DNA of 64,000 nt, taken from Chamaecrista fasciculata. Taxonomy: Eukaryota > Streptophyta > Magnoliopsida > Fabales > Fabaceae. Shown here piece after piece: positions 11,041-23,148 of the stretch. Under the pieces are notes generated by a model. The model did not search any database, had not been told where the DNA came from, and saw nothing but the letters and a program-made list of their open reading frames with translations. Location: positions 1-64,000 of the forward strand of contig QANZ01046810.1 of the NCBI GenBank assembly GCA_003254925.1, given 5' to 3'. The first letter of the stretch is position 1. Every line of letters begins with the position of its first letter. The position numbers were made by a program, and so were the translations under genes.

Positions 11041-11830
11041 GTTATTAGTATTACCAAAAAAAAAATCATCTAGTGTTTGAAACACAGTCCAGCCAAATAA
11101 TATATTATGGAATAAGCAACTTGGTGCTTATTCTTCAAATATTAAAATATATAATTTACTCCTTAAAAAATTTAAATGCTATTCTATTTAGTCCTTAAAT
11201 GATTTAAAGAATATACTTTATAATCCATAAAAATAATTAAAGAGTATACCGTTTAATTTTTTTAAAAGTTAAGTTATATATTTTAATATTTGTTATTAAT
11301 CCAAAGTTATTAGTTTACTCTATAGTAAAGCTTTTTGTTTTTAATTAATTTATACTCTAGCCAACTACAAACTCAAATTTAATTAAATGAGTTAATAATT
11401 TATACTCATTCAAATGTAATACGTGTGTATATATATAGGTTAAAAATGTATTTTGTTCCCTAAAATTTACTTTAAGTTTCATTTTGATCCTTAATATTTT
11501 TTTGTTTCATTTTGGTCCTTAATGTTTTCTAAAAGTTTTATCATTGGTCCCTAACTTTTAAATATGATTATATTTCTCTAGTTTCAAACCCGAATGCGAT
11601 AAAATCATATTTATGAGTTAAATTTGATGAATTCTTTCTTTATCCAAATGGAATCGTCGTCAACAAGATCAAATCCAAAATTAAATCGGACCACAAACGG
11701 GTTGTTTGTTTCATGAATTTGGTCATATCTCTTTCATTTCAAGTTCGAATTCAACGAAATTAAAGTTACAAATTACTCTTAATAAGTTCTTTTTTATATC
11801 TAGTTTGGATCATTGACAAATAAGGTAAAA
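11041..11830. repeat. AT-rich repeat tract with 'ttttggtccctaa' modules
   Basis: No gene was seen. The 11450-11800 part (cattttgatccttaat, cattttggtccttaat, tcattggtccctaac) resembles sequence in intron 1 of the second P450 gene (about 55930-56280) and belongs to a dispersed MITE-like family. Confidence 0.4.
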
Positions 11831-12504
11831 TAAAACTCTTAAAGTGAGTTTGGTCAAAACAACAATATTAACTTTCGGACTACTATTTGACCCCATGAAG
11901 CTACCTTTCAGATTTCAATGCAGTAAGTTTCCAATTACTGTATCATATCCTATGACAATCAACAAGAGTCAAAGTCAATCTCTCTCGACAGTTGGTATAT
12001 TCTTTCATCGAGATGTATTTACTCATGGTCAGTTGTATGTTAAAATTTCTAGAGTTCGGTCACGTTCTGGTTTGAAGATTTTAGTTTCTCATAAAGATGA
12101 TGGACAATCTTATGCTACATATAATTGTGTTTACAAAGAGGTATTTCAAGGTTTGAGATGACTGTGTCAATATTAGTTATGTGTTGTGTATTGTTCTATA
12201 GTCTTAGTTATTAAACTCTATGAACACTACCTTAGTGTTGATTTTATGTATTTAGCTTTTTACCGTTGTTGTTATTTATTTCTACATTTAGTTAGACTTT
12301 TATGTGTCAAATCAAACTATTGTTTTGTGGGTATTTATTGCATATATATTTTTTATGCATTATATTATAATTTTTCTTATTCATGTTGTCTCTAATTACT
12401 GATATATACTTATTCATGTATATATTAAAGTTATTTAAGTAAGTATTATTATGTATGATTTACTTGAGACAGTTACGTCTCCGTATAGCGCGGGGTCATA
12501 CTAG
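11830..12504 (+). mobile_element. Helitron 3' fragment with helicase C-terminus
   Basis: The ORF at 11844-12161 is followed by an AT-rich 3' region ending in a GC-rich stretch (agcgcggggtcatactag). It ends in CTAG at 12501-12504 before a T, as Helitron ends do. The terminal hairpin is degraded compared with the intact one at 19044-19060. The 5' part of the element was not found. Confidence 0.75.
11844..12161 (+). pseudogene. PIF1-like Helitron helicase, C-terminal fragment
   Basis: A protein of about 100 codons with LPFRFQ, FPITVSYPMTINKSQSQSLS and HGQLYVKISRVRSRSGLKIL. These are the conserved last motifs of the PIF1-family helicase domain in Helitron Rep/helicase proteins (in intact proteins INKSQGQS, followed by GQLYVALSR). 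Gly-to-Ser in SQGQS and Ala-Leu to Lys-Ile in YVALSR suggest decay. The Rep nuclease and helicase Walker motifs are absent. Confidence 0.82.
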
Positions 12505-12653
12505 TATATTACTAAACTCATTCTTGGGGCGTAAGAAAAAAAAGAAGGGGGCAAGGGAATAACGAGATGAATTCAATGTGGCCCGAAAAGCTGCATTTTG
12601 TTTTGGACATGGTCAACTTATTTGGGCCCTTATAAATAACTCTGTAGTAGCTC

Positions 12654-12656
<3 letters not shown>

Positions 12657-12688
<32 letters not shown>
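12657..12688. repeat. (ATT)n microsatellite
   Basis: About ten TTA/ATT units in a row. Confidence 0.95.
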
Positions 12689-12901
12689 GACAAGAATTTG
12701 AAATAGAAAAGGAAAAAAAAAACATTACTCGTTTCCCAAGCTTCATATATCGAATCGCGAATCCAGGTTGAATAATTGGAAAATTAGAAAAGGAATTTGA
12801 GACCATTTTTGTTCTTGTTGAAACCTCAAATTAATGCTCATTTTTTTTTGGTACCAAACGAAATTAATGCTCATTTTGAACTAGTGGAAAACAATAATGT
12901 G

Positions 12902-13540
12902 AGATGGCAACGGATAGATATCCGGTGGTTTTGCCACTATCCGTATCCGTATCCGTATCCGTTTATCCTATCCAATATCCGTATCCTATCCGTATCCGAT
13001 AAATTAATATCCGTATCCGCACCCTATCCGATATCCGGTATCCGACGGATACCCGAAATATCCGAAAAAATATGGATATAGGATAGGATATCCTATTTTA
13101 TAAAACGGATATATCGGGTATCCGATATCCATTATCCGCCAACTAATATAATTAAATGAAATTATTATTTATTTGCATTTTAAATTTAGATTTTAAAATA
13201 AAAAATTAAATTTAAATAACTAAAATATGATTCTTTAAAAAATATATATGAATATAATTAATTAAATTTAAATATTTATATATAAAATGTTAAATTAAAA
13301 GTAAAATATAAAAATTAAATAAGTAATAGGATATCGGATATCGGATACCCTAAATATCCGTTCATTTCGGACGGATATAGGGTATCCGAGGGCAATATCC
13401 GTATCCGTCCAATATCCGAAAAAAATTTAATTTTCACTATCCGTATCCGTATCCGATATCCGGTATCCGACGGATACCGGATATTTTTTCGGACGGATAC
13501 GGACGGATATCCTAACTTAGGATATAAATTGCCATCCCTA
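12902..13540. mobile_element. MITE-like element built from 'atccgt' and 'ggatatccg' repeats, hAT-like ends
   Basis: Both flanks of this 640-bp segment are dense arrays of tatccg/cggata, including (atccgt)n at 12940-12962, and face inward around an AT-rich centre (13150-13320). The right end reads ttgccatcccta, giving TAGGGATGGCAA on the other strand; the left end has gagatggcaa. That terminus recurs in plant hAT MITEs. No clean 8-bp duplication was found. Confidence 0.55.
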
Positions 13541-13654
13541 CATCACATCGGGTCTTTGAGATTCAACAGTGAGCACTGCTAAGTGCTAAACATGCCAAGA
13601 AAAAGAGAGGATAAAACTAAGTCCAGCTTTTCAATTTCCATCCTTATATTACAT

Positions 13655-13790
13655 GCTTTTCAACGACTTAGCCGAAATATATTTATATAGTTGATCTATA
13701 TTCATGAGAGATACGACAAAGGTTTTACGTTGGTTGTCACCTGTCTAATACATTCTCCTCTTTTAACGGGCTTGGGATTGTCAATATAAG
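13655..13790 (-). repeat. Dispersed retroposon-like repeat, copy 1
   Basis: It matches 35745-35890 (plus strand there) and 63255-63365 (minus). Shared blocks include ccaacgtaaaacattt/cctttgtcgt and ccaagcccgttaaaagagga. The family may be the 3' end of an RTE-type LINE or a SINE; that is an inference. Confidence 0.55.
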
Positions 13791-13799
13791 CATAAACAA

Positions 13800-14680
13800 A
13801 TACAGACAGAGTTACTGAGTTAATAACTTAATTCTTAAATAATCTAAATATACGACTCAACCTTTAAAATATTGTAATCATCAACAATTTAGTTTCTGAA
13901 TCAAATTCAATAAAAAAAAATGCAAATTCATGATAAAGAATATAAAAACAGTTTAAATTTAAATATCAAATGATTGTATGGACCAAATTATTGAGAATTA
14001 CAATATTTTAAATACCCAATTATATTTCAATTATTTAAAGAGTTATTTAAATTTCTTCAAACAATCAAAATCTGAAACACTTGACAACTCATTTTTTTGA
14101 AAAAAATATTGTATTTTGTATGGAATAAAAGAGTAAATAAAATTTTAATAATCTGGATGTCACGTGCCACATGTGGCTCTCTCTTATTGAATTATTTAAG
14201 GCTTTTTCCATAAAACAGTGGTCACTATGACCAAGATGAGGAATCCATCCACCAACTCATTCTGCCAATATTCCAAACACCCACATTTCTCGTGCTTTCC
14301 TTATTCCAATGCCTATGGCTCACTTCACTGCTTGCATGTTTTCATGTTCTGAATTATTATCCACATTCACGTCACATTCGACCCAAAACTATTTTTTTTT
14401 ATTTCAATACTTATTGATTAGTTGCTCCATACCATATATTATCCCTTTTACAAATGTAAACAACCAAACAGTCAAGAGTCAAGACCCTTCATAGACTTCC
14501 AAATTTGTTTGTTTTAAATTGATCTGTCACTTAAAATAATTAATTAGTTAATTACTCTATGTGATATTAGAAAACTTGTTAATATACTTTAGGTCAAAAT
14601 TCCATTTTGGTCTCTAAACTATAGAGAAAATTCTTTTTGGCTCTCAAACTTACTTATATGATCTACAATTAGTTCAAGAT
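13800..14680. other. Intergenic, no gene recognised
   Basis: AT-rich. Short ORFs such as 14309-14494 show no domain. A 'ccattttggtctctaaact' module sits near 14603. Confidence 0.4.
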
Positions 14681-14689
14681 GTGATTTTA

Positions 14690-15085
14690 TTTAGTTTTGG
14701 TCAAAGAGCAAATTTGGTCCCTTATCTTTAGTTGAGTTCTCAATTTGGTCATACATCTTTTTTTTTTTGTTACACTTTTAGTCTCATATATTTACAAAAG
14801 GTCCCAATTTAGTCTCATATATTTTGGTCAAGTTGTAGAATTAATCTCATATCTTTGCAAAAGAATCAATCGTTAGTTGATCCTTTTGCAAAAATATGAG
14901 ACCACTTTTACATCTGACCCAAAGATATAAGACCAATTCTACAATTGACTCAAAGATATGTGACTAAATCTGCAACAAAAAAAATATGGGACCAAATTGG
15001 AAACTGACTTAAAGATATGAGACCAAAAGTGCAATAAGAAAAGATATGGGACCAAATTGAGAACTAAGCAAAAGATATAAAATAA
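14690..15085. repeat. Foldback element, family FB-B, copy 1
   Basis: Two arms of about 190 bp are inverted around about 14875. The left arm has modules like caatttggtcatacatc and agtctcatatatttac; the right arm has the complements (gatatgggaccaaattgaga, gatatgagaccaaaagtgca). No coding capacity. A related copy is at 34225-34655. Confidence 0.75.
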
Positions 15086-15956
15086 AATTTGTTATTATCT
15101 CTGAATTGGATATTTAGTCTCATAGTCTAACCCTCTCTTTTTATTAATGTTTAGTTTGTGATTAAAAAAATATTTTTATTTCTCTTTGAGCCAACTCACT
15201 TATTAAAAGAAATCGTCTATTTCAATTATATTGTGAATGAGATATAACAATGAAAACAAGAAATTGGATAGATCAATATGTTCAGTTATCATTAATTGAA
15301 TTTATTTAATTTTAATACATACTGGTACGTCAAAGCCACTTCTGACGACGATTGAATACTCACATTCAATTCATTTTGATGTCAGAAATTGTTGTGGCGA
15401 AATAAGATGAGGCCTTATAATTTATAATGACCAAGGTTGCTTGGCAGAATAGTAGGTACCATTATATTGCCATATGAACATATGCAATCAAAAATAAAAT
15501 AAATTATTTTTAAAATTTAATTTACAGTAATCATTTTTCAAAAAATAATTTTTTTAAATAAATAAATAAATAATATTTTTAAATAAATAATTTATAGAAG
15601 AAGGAAAAGTAAAAATAGAAAGTAGAAGAAAATAATAAAAGATGAATCTACTGATTGTTAAATATTTTACAGAAATTTTATGCACTCTATGAATTATCTT
15701 TTTAGAAAAGTGATCGAGGAGAGAGATAAATTATGAGAAGATTATGGAGCAATTGTTTGGAGAATATGACTTTTTATCAATGTAGTAAAAATGGGATTGG
15801 TGAGGGAATGAAAAATAAAACTTTTGGGTTATACGTCAATTGGTAGGACTCTCAGATTGAATAACATTATAAATATATAAATAAAAATATAATTATTTTA
15901 AATAAAAATAATCTATAATTATTAAAATATAACATAAAATTTATATATCAATAATA
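15086..15956. other. AT-rich intergenic sequence
   Basis: No gene or structured repeat was recognised. Confidence 0.4.
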
Positions 15957-17806
15957 TCTATATATAACTATAAAGCTGAGTTCTGGGGTTCTCATGTGAT
16001 GCCATGTCAGCAAAAACAATTTAAAAAATCAAAAGTAAATTAATTTCGAAAAAGAAATTAATTTGAATAATTTTTGAAGTTTAATTAATGCAAATTAGGA
16101 TACTTATCTATATTCCTAATTTTTCGAACCTATTTACATCAACTACCACAATATAAAAAATATTTAATCAATGAAATTTCATACAATCCCTTTAATTTCG
16201 GCATTGATTATGTAAATTCATATCTATATTTTAAACTTTTAATTATAAATTAGCCTATTAATTAGCATTTGTGATTGTAATCCTTGATTCTCTCACCCTA
16301 AAATATTCTTGATTCTCCCATATCATTTTGAAATTTCAAAATTTCACACTAACAAATCTCATAGAATCACATATATTTTTCTATATATACTCTATCATTT
16401 TGCAATCCTCTTCCTTCACCAATAATTTTATTTTTCCATCTGTTATGCTCTGTGCAAGTGCGTTTAACAAATTTCTTTCTACATGTGCAGATTGTCATTC
16501 ATCCTTCATATTCGTACAGGAGTTCTATATTCAGGTATATTTTTAAATCATTATCTAAGATTATTAACATTGTTCTTTTCTTGAGATAATTTTGATCCTT
16601 TATATATATATATATATATTATCTTTCTCAATCTATATATTTTATAGGGTTGGATCGAATCCAAATTTAAAGCAGAAAACAAAACATCAGGTTTTTCCTT
16701 TCCGTTATGTGCATATAACTTGATTCATTCATTTTATCATGCGTCTGTTAGTGTTCATTGTTAAACTCCAGGCATTCTTTCTTTCTCTACTCTTCAATTT
16801 TCTTTGGCTACTTTTATATCTGCTTCAATTTATCTTCCATTCATATTATTCAACAAAGTTATATTATTGACATTTTTTTCACATTGATGAATATATAGGA
16901 GGTAAGTCCGTAAGACAGGACGATGGCAAAACATGTTTGGTATGTGTCTTGTACATTGTATTGATTATTTTTAATCTCATAATTTCAGAAAATTTCATGA
17001 GGCTCACCATCTCTTAGATTGGAATTCGAAACAAATAAAGGGAGAAGGTGACAACGACAATTGTGATTTGTGAATGTATCAAAAACTAAGGCCAATCAAA
17101 GTCTTCGGGTCACTGATGATATTTAGCAAAATAGTTTATATAAAAGTTACATCCCATATTAATTCCCATGTTTATCTCCATTTTGCTGATATTTAGCAAT
17201 CACTTCTCCACGTTGGTCTCCCACATTCATTTTTTAAATCTTTAATTTATTATACCTTCATATTTGATCTTCCTTTTAATTTTTTAAACTTCTCATATCT
17301 AATTTTCTTTAACCGCCTTGAAATATGAAATCCTCTCTCTCTACTTCTATTCTATTAATATTTTCTCATCCATTTTTAAATTCCAAATTCTCTTTATTCA
17401 TTATTTTTATGCTAACTCATCTCTCTTGATTGTAATTTTTAGTTTTGAATCCTAAAAATTAACCAAAAAAAATTAAACTTGCAGTTTCTTCATGTGAATT
17501 AGTCAAATTTTATGTTTCAATCATAAAATATTTCTCATTCAATATGACCGCAAATAAATGAATACCATAAAAGTAGGGATTTCATTTAAAAAATCAAAAT
17601 CGACTAATGACTCAAAAGAAAATCCTAACAAATCTTAATATAGGTGAATGGTAAAAGGAAACCAAAGAGAGAGGGAGGCTTTCTGAGCAATTTTATTTTT
17701 ATTAATAATTTTCAGGAATTTATTATTATTTTATTTGTATCATTACATTTTTGTATGGCCAATTAATTTTATAATGATCAATTAATGTAAAATTGAATTG
17801 AAGGTG

Positions 17807-18721
17807 NNNNNNNNNNNNNNNNNNNNNNNNNNNNNNNNNNNNNNNNNNNNNNNNNNNNNNNNNNNNNNNNNNNNNNNNNNNNNNNNNNNNNNNNNNNNNN
17901 NNNNNNNNNNNNNNNNNNNNNNNNNNNNNNNNNNNNNNNNNNNNNNNNNNNNNNNNNNNNNNNNNNNNNNNNNNNNNNNNNNNNNNNNNNNNNNNNNNNN
18001 NNNNNNNNNNNNNNNNNNNNNNNNNNNNNNNNNNNNNNNNNNNNNNNNNNNNNNNNNNNNNNNNNNNNNNNNNNNNNNNNNNNNNNNNNNNNNNNNNNNN
18101 NNNNNNNNNNNNNNNNNNNNNNNNNNNNNNNNNNNNNNNNNNNNNNNNNNNNNNNNNNNNNNNNNNNNNNNNNNNNNNNNNNNNNNNNNNNNNNNNNNNN
18201 NNNNNNNNNNNNNNNNNNNNNNNNNNNNNNNNNNNNNNNNNNNNNNNNNNNNNNNNNNNNNNNNNNNNNNNNNNNNNNNNNNNNNNNNNNNNNNNNNNNN
18301 NNNNNNNNNNNNNNNNNNNNNNNNNNNNNNNNNNNNNNNNNNNNNNNNNNNNNNNNNNNNNNNNNNNNNNNNNNNNNNNNNNNNNNNNNNNNNNNNNNNN
18401 NNNNNNNNNNNNNNNNNNNNNNNNNNNNNNNNNNNNNNNNNNNNNNNNNNNNNNNNNNNNNNNNNNNNNNNNNNNNNNNNNNNNNNNNNNNNNNNNNNNN
18501 NNNNNNNNNNNNNNNNNNNNNNNNNNNNNNNNNNNNNNNNNNNNNNNNNNNNNNNNNNNNNNNNNNNNNNNNNNNNNNNNNNNNNNNNNNNNNNNNNNNN
18601 NNNNNNNNNNNNNNNNNNNNNNNNNNNNNNNNNNNNNNNNNNNNNNNNNNNNNNNNNNNNNNNNNNNNNNNNNNNNNNNNNNNNNNNNNNNNNNNNNNNN
18701 NNNNNNNNNNNNNNNNNNNNN
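17807..18721. other. Assembly gap (915 N)
   Basis: A run of N. A tandem repeat starts exactly at its right edge, so the gap probably hides more repeat units. Confidence 0.99.
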
Positions 18722-18895
18722 TTAGGGGACCAAATTGAGACCTTTGTGAAAGTTAGGGGACCAAAATTGCAACAAAAAAAGTTAGGGGACCAAATTGAGA
18801 CCTTTGTGAAAGTTAGGAGACCAAAATTGCAACAAAAAAGGTTAGGGGACCAAATTGAGACCTTTGCGAAAGTTAGGGGACCAAAATTGCACTTA
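18722..18895. repeat. 60-bp tandem repeat beside the gap
   Basis: Three consecutive 60-bp units beginning ttaggggaccaaattgagac, differing at a few bases; the third lacks its last part. Each unit itself holds two half-units ('ttaggggaccaaa' twice). Confidence 0.95.
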
Positions 18896-19043
18896 AGCCT
18901 TTATTTTATATCACATTATTTAATATATGCAGTAGAAAATAAGTATGTATTTTATATTATTTTTATATAATTTGATTAAATACCTTTAATTTTTAAAGGA
19001 TAGCATTCACAATTTATATAATAATAAAATGAAGTAATTTTGT

Positions 19044-19071
19044 CCTGCGCATCGCGCGGGGTTCATACTAG
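19044..19071 (+). terminator. Helitron 3' hairpin and CTAG terminus
   Basis: A 7-bp stem with a 3-nt loop, 7 nt upstream of CTAG. In Helitrons this hairpin acts as the transposition stop signal. Confidence 0.85.
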
Positions 19072-19842
19072 TATACTTCTAAATCTATAATTTTATTGTT
19101 TTACACAAGTAAAATATACAAAATTTATTATATGAATAATTATATATATATATTGATATTTTTCCTAACTTCTTCAACAGACTACTAGTTTGAATCAGGT
19201 CGCTTTCACTTTGTGTTGAGTTATTATTGTTTGACAGATCTAGTCTAATTTTCATAACATTACTTTTTATAATAGTATCCAATATTTTAACAAAGGGTGA
19301 TTCTAACATGTGTGCACATGTTCAAGTTTCTTTTGATTGGTCAAGTGAGTTTTCAAACATTAAAAATTATCTTTTAAATGAATTTTCGTAAATTTTTAGA
19401 TATGAGATACTCTACTAACCAATCAGTAGAAACTTTAAAATGTGCCTTAAAGGTACATGTTAGATAAATCCTTTAACAAAATGTTAATGGTGGATTTCAT
19501 TTTCAAAACTTATGAAGTGATTAGATGTAGAGTTTTTTCTTTTTCTTTTTTTTGGCCAAAATTAGATGTAGAGTTAATTTGATTATTATTTAAAGAAAAT
19601 TATATACATTAATTAATAAATAATTGTTACATAAGAGAAGTTTATAGTCGATCATTTAGGTAGTATATTTTAAGGTGCTTAATAGAAAGACTAAATTGAC
19701 TTTAATTGAATTTTTTAGGGACTAAATTTTATATTTACATTTTTAAGGATTATATTAACAGATTTATCGACTTTAAAGTATTAAATTTTGTATGTGTATC
19801 TTTCAAAATTAATTGAGAAAATTGTCATTGTTTTAAAATTTA
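19072..19842. other. AT-rich intergenic sequence
   Basis: No gene was seen. Confidence 0.4.
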
Positions 19843-21067
19843 AAGGCCAAAGTGCGAATTTGGTCCTGTATTTTTGCTTCATGTCCCAAATCAGTTATAT
19901 ATCTTTCTTTGTCTTGAATTTGGTCTTGTATCTTTGCTCCATGTCCCAAATCAGTCTTATATCTTATTTTGTCTCAGTTTTGGTCCCATATGTTTTGAAA
20001 ATCTCTCACCGTTAGTCCTCCGTCCATTTTAAACTGTTATTTTGGCAAATTAAGTCAGGAAAAATTACAAATTAGTCCTTTAAATTACAGTTTAGTCCTA
20101 AAAACTTCAAGTCTCTTTCACTTTAGTCCCTGAATGTCAAAATAAATGTGAAAGAGCATCCCTAAAGATTCTCAAACCTTACATCTTGATCCCTAATCCA
20201 TGAATTCTTCAAGAAATGGAATAGAGATGCAAAAATCACAAATTAAAGCAAATGACAGAGGGACCAAAACTGAAAATGTAGAAAGTATAAAACCCACCGA
20301 AAATGCCCCAAACTTGCCGGAAAAAGTACAAAAACCGCCAAGAAACTCAAGAACTCATCCAAAAACCCCCAATCCTCACTGAAATCTCAGTGAAATCGCC
20401 CTCAAATGCTTCAAGAAAGAATTTTTGAAAATCCAAACTTTCTTCTATCACCTCCCTCCGAACGAGTTTAGATTTTCGAAAATTCTTTCTTGAAGCATTT
20501 GAGGGCGATTATTTGAGTGAGATTTCATAGAGGATTGAAGTTTTTGGATGAGTTCTTGAGTTTCTCGGCGATTTCCATACGTTTTCAGACGAGTTTGGGG
20601 TATTTATCGGCGGGTTTTAAATTTTTTGCATTTTTCGTTTTGGTCCTTCTATCATTTGCTTTAATTTGTGTTGTTTTTGCATCTCTATTCTATTTCATGA
20701 AGAATTCATGGATTAGGCACCAAGATATAAGGCTTGAGAATCTTCAGGGATGCTCTTTCACTTTTGTTTTGATAGTTAGGGACTAAAGTGAAAGGGACTT
20801 GAAGTATTCAAGACTAAATTGTAATTTAAAGGATTGATCTGCAATTTTTCCTAACTTAATTTGCCTAGTTAACAGTTTAAAATGGACAGAGGACTAACGG
20901 TGGGAGATTTTCAAAACATATAGGACCACAACTAAGACTAAAAAAGATATAAGACTAATTTTGGACATGGAGCAAAGATACAGGACCAAATTCAAGATAA
21001 AAAAAGATATATGACTGATTTGAGACATGGAGCAAAGATACAAGACCAAAGTTGCACTTTTGCCAAG
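19843..21067. repeat. Long foldback element, family FB-A, copy 1 (about 1.2 kb)
   Basis: Near-palindrome centred about 20460, with arms of about 580 bp. The outer ends read ggccaaagtgcgaatttggt and its complement (ccaaagttgcacttttgcc). The inner arms contain agtccctgaatgtcaaaa / ttttgatagttagggact and catgaattcttcaagaaatg / catttcatgaagaattcatg. ORFs at 20200-20382 and 20517-20786 are arms read through. A close relative is at 58954-60074. Confidence 0.88.
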
Positions 21068-21598
21068 TTTAAATTATTAATTCAAAAATGGATCTTGATT
21101 GTTGAGAGGTTGGGTTTACTGGGGAAGTGTGCTAAAAATATCTTAGACGGGTTCGACGATTTTTGTTTTCACCAACTCCGCATGTCTATGTATTGTAATA
21201 TGCATCCAACTTTTGCAACATACCATAATTATTAATTACAAATGGATGCTCACAGTTATATTTATAGAATTATAGTGGCTATTAATTTTTTAAATTGTTT
21301 TGTTGGTAAAAGACGATTTGACTTTTAAGTTTATAATAATATAAAAACAAAAATAAAAGTAATAGTTTTCTTCCGAAAGAAAATACATAAAAGTAATATT
21401 TTAAATATTATAAACAGAAATAATAAAGTGACTATTATAGTAGTATCCTTTTTGTTTTTCTGGATTTGCGCACCTCCTGCTGTCTTCCACCTCATTCATT
21501 CATATGATAAATCAAAAGCGACTCGAGCTTCATTTGGTTCTCGTTTTGTTAAAATTCCTTTTGTTTCTTACACATTAGTAAAACTTCATAATTTTATA
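21068..21598. other. Intergenic, no gene recognised
   Basis: AT-rich, with short ORFs and no domains. Confidence 0.4.
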
Positions 21599-22003
21599 AA
21601 GGGTAAATTCCACTTTGCTACTCTGTTTTATAGACCAATTCCACTTTGGTACTCTATTTTTTCAAAAGTGACACTTTGGTACCCTGTTCTTTCAAAAATG
21701 TCATTTTGATACTCTGTTCTTTTAGAAGTGACATTTTGGTACTCTGTTCTTTAGACCAAGTGACACTTTGGTACCCTAAAAAAGATAGAATAAGGTAACA
21801 AATAGTGAAAGAACAGGGTACCAAAGGGTCACTTGGTCCAAAGAACATGGTGCAAAAATGTCACTTTTGAAAGAACAGGGTACCAAAATAATATTTTTGA
21901 AAAAACAGGGTACCAAAGTGTCACTTTTGAAAGAACAGGGTACCAAAGTGAAATTGGTCCATAGAACAGGGTACTAAAGTGGAATTTACCCTTTTATAAA
22001 TGA
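21599..22003. repeat. Foldback MITE of 'ggtaccctgttcttt' units
   Basis: Arms are inverted around about 21795. The left arm repeats cactttggtac...ctgttct several times, and the right arm repeats gaacagggtaccaaagtg. The ends, ttataaagggtaaattccac and its complement, match the terminal motif of the element at 7668-9692, so it is probably a short member of the same group. A further partial arm lies near 22400-22435. Confidence 0.78.
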
Positions 22004-22524
22004 TTCATACTGCTTCAAAATTTGAATTCGTTTGTAGATGTTTCACTTCAACTTCTAAATTTCAATGATAAAATCATGTTTTAGAACCAAAATATAACAA
22101 ATATGAAAGTTTGAGAACAAAAATAGAACAAAAAAATAATCTTACAATCAAATGAAACTTACATATAGTTTAAGGATTAAAATAAGTATTTAACTTTAGA
22201 ATAGAAATCAACCGCTAACCTCAAATGCAAGAAATTAGAAATTAATGGCTAAGATATAATAGAATTTGACGGCCAAGGCACAGTAGAAATTAATAGCTAA
22301 GATTGAGTCACATTAATATTTTCTGTTAAATACTAACGGAAGTAAATCACAAAGTCATTTTGTGTTAATAGCGAAAACCTCAAAGTATCAAAATAGAATC
22401 ATGTCAAACCACAGGTACCAAATTATAATTTACCTAAAAAAAAAGTTGCTTTGCTTGTGTATGTTAGTAGTCCCTTCGTAGGGATGAGGGGGACAAGATT
22501 GGAATAAAGAATAGAGGAAAAGTA

Positions 22525-22834
22525 CTCCATCGGTTCTATATATCTAATGTTTTGGAGAACTTTTTTTGTTCCAAAATATATGATGTTTTATAAATTCAAG
22601 AGAACATTAATTATTTTTTTACCATTTTATCCCTATTATATATAGTAGAGTCTTTTTGTTAAAAGTTATATATAGTAGAGTCATAAATGAATAAACATTT
22701 TCCAAGTAATTTAATAGGGATAGTTTAGTATTTTTATCTCATTTTTCTCTTCATTTTAGGTAAACTAATCATTTCTTTAATCTTTGTGCATTTACCTTAA
22801 ACATCAGATATATAGAACCGGAGGGACTAGGGAG
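22525..22834. mobile_element. Stowaway-like MITE
   Basis: About 310 bp flanked by TA (22523-22524 and 22835-22836). The right end on the minus strand starts CTCCCTAGTCCCTCCGGTTC and the left end CTCCATCGGTTCTATATATC; about 8 bp are missing from the left end. Both continue with matching atatatctgatgttt/atatatctaatgttt. Confidence 0.75.
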
Positions 22835-22836
22835 TA

Positions 22837-23136
22837 ATGTTTTGCAAATTCCCACTTGCCATTCTCAATAAGATCTCATTAAATAGTTGTTTAAGCTAGA
22901 AAAATGGCACATCTTCATAGATTTAGTGGCCCAATTCTGGAACATACACACTGATATCCGTGTATTTAATTTATTAGTGTACATAACACTCTGTAGTTGT
23001 ACATACTCCCAAAAATAATACAATACAAGGTGCACATCTCTATGCACTTCCATTATTTTAATTTATACAAAAATAACCTAATAACTCATTAGGGAGTTGA
23101 TTACCTGATTTAGGTCATCCAAAATCCAAATAATGA
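22837..23136. other. Short intergenic stretch
   Basis: No gene was seen. Confidence 0.4.
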
Positions 23137-23148
23137 AAAGAAAAGAAT

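Larger units (their letters stand above)
15957..19071 (+). mobile_element. Non-autonomous Helitron with both termini
   Basis: The 5' end is TCTATATATAACTATAAAGC, preceded by A at 15956. The 3' end has hairpin CCTGCGC-ATC-GCGCGGG (19044-19060), then ttcatactag ending at 19071, followed by T. This fits insertion between A and T with a TC start and CTAG end. No Rep/helicase is visible, and the 915-base gap lies inside. Small ORFs (for example 16328-16546) are unassigned. Confidence 0.85.

Noticed and set aside
17798..18970. A 390-codon ORF on the plus strand
   Set aside because: Almost all of it is the N gap; the rest is the 60-bp repeat read through.
20200..20786. Two ORFs of 60 and 89 codons
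   Set aside because: They are the two arms of the FB-A palindrome; composition and context are non-coding.
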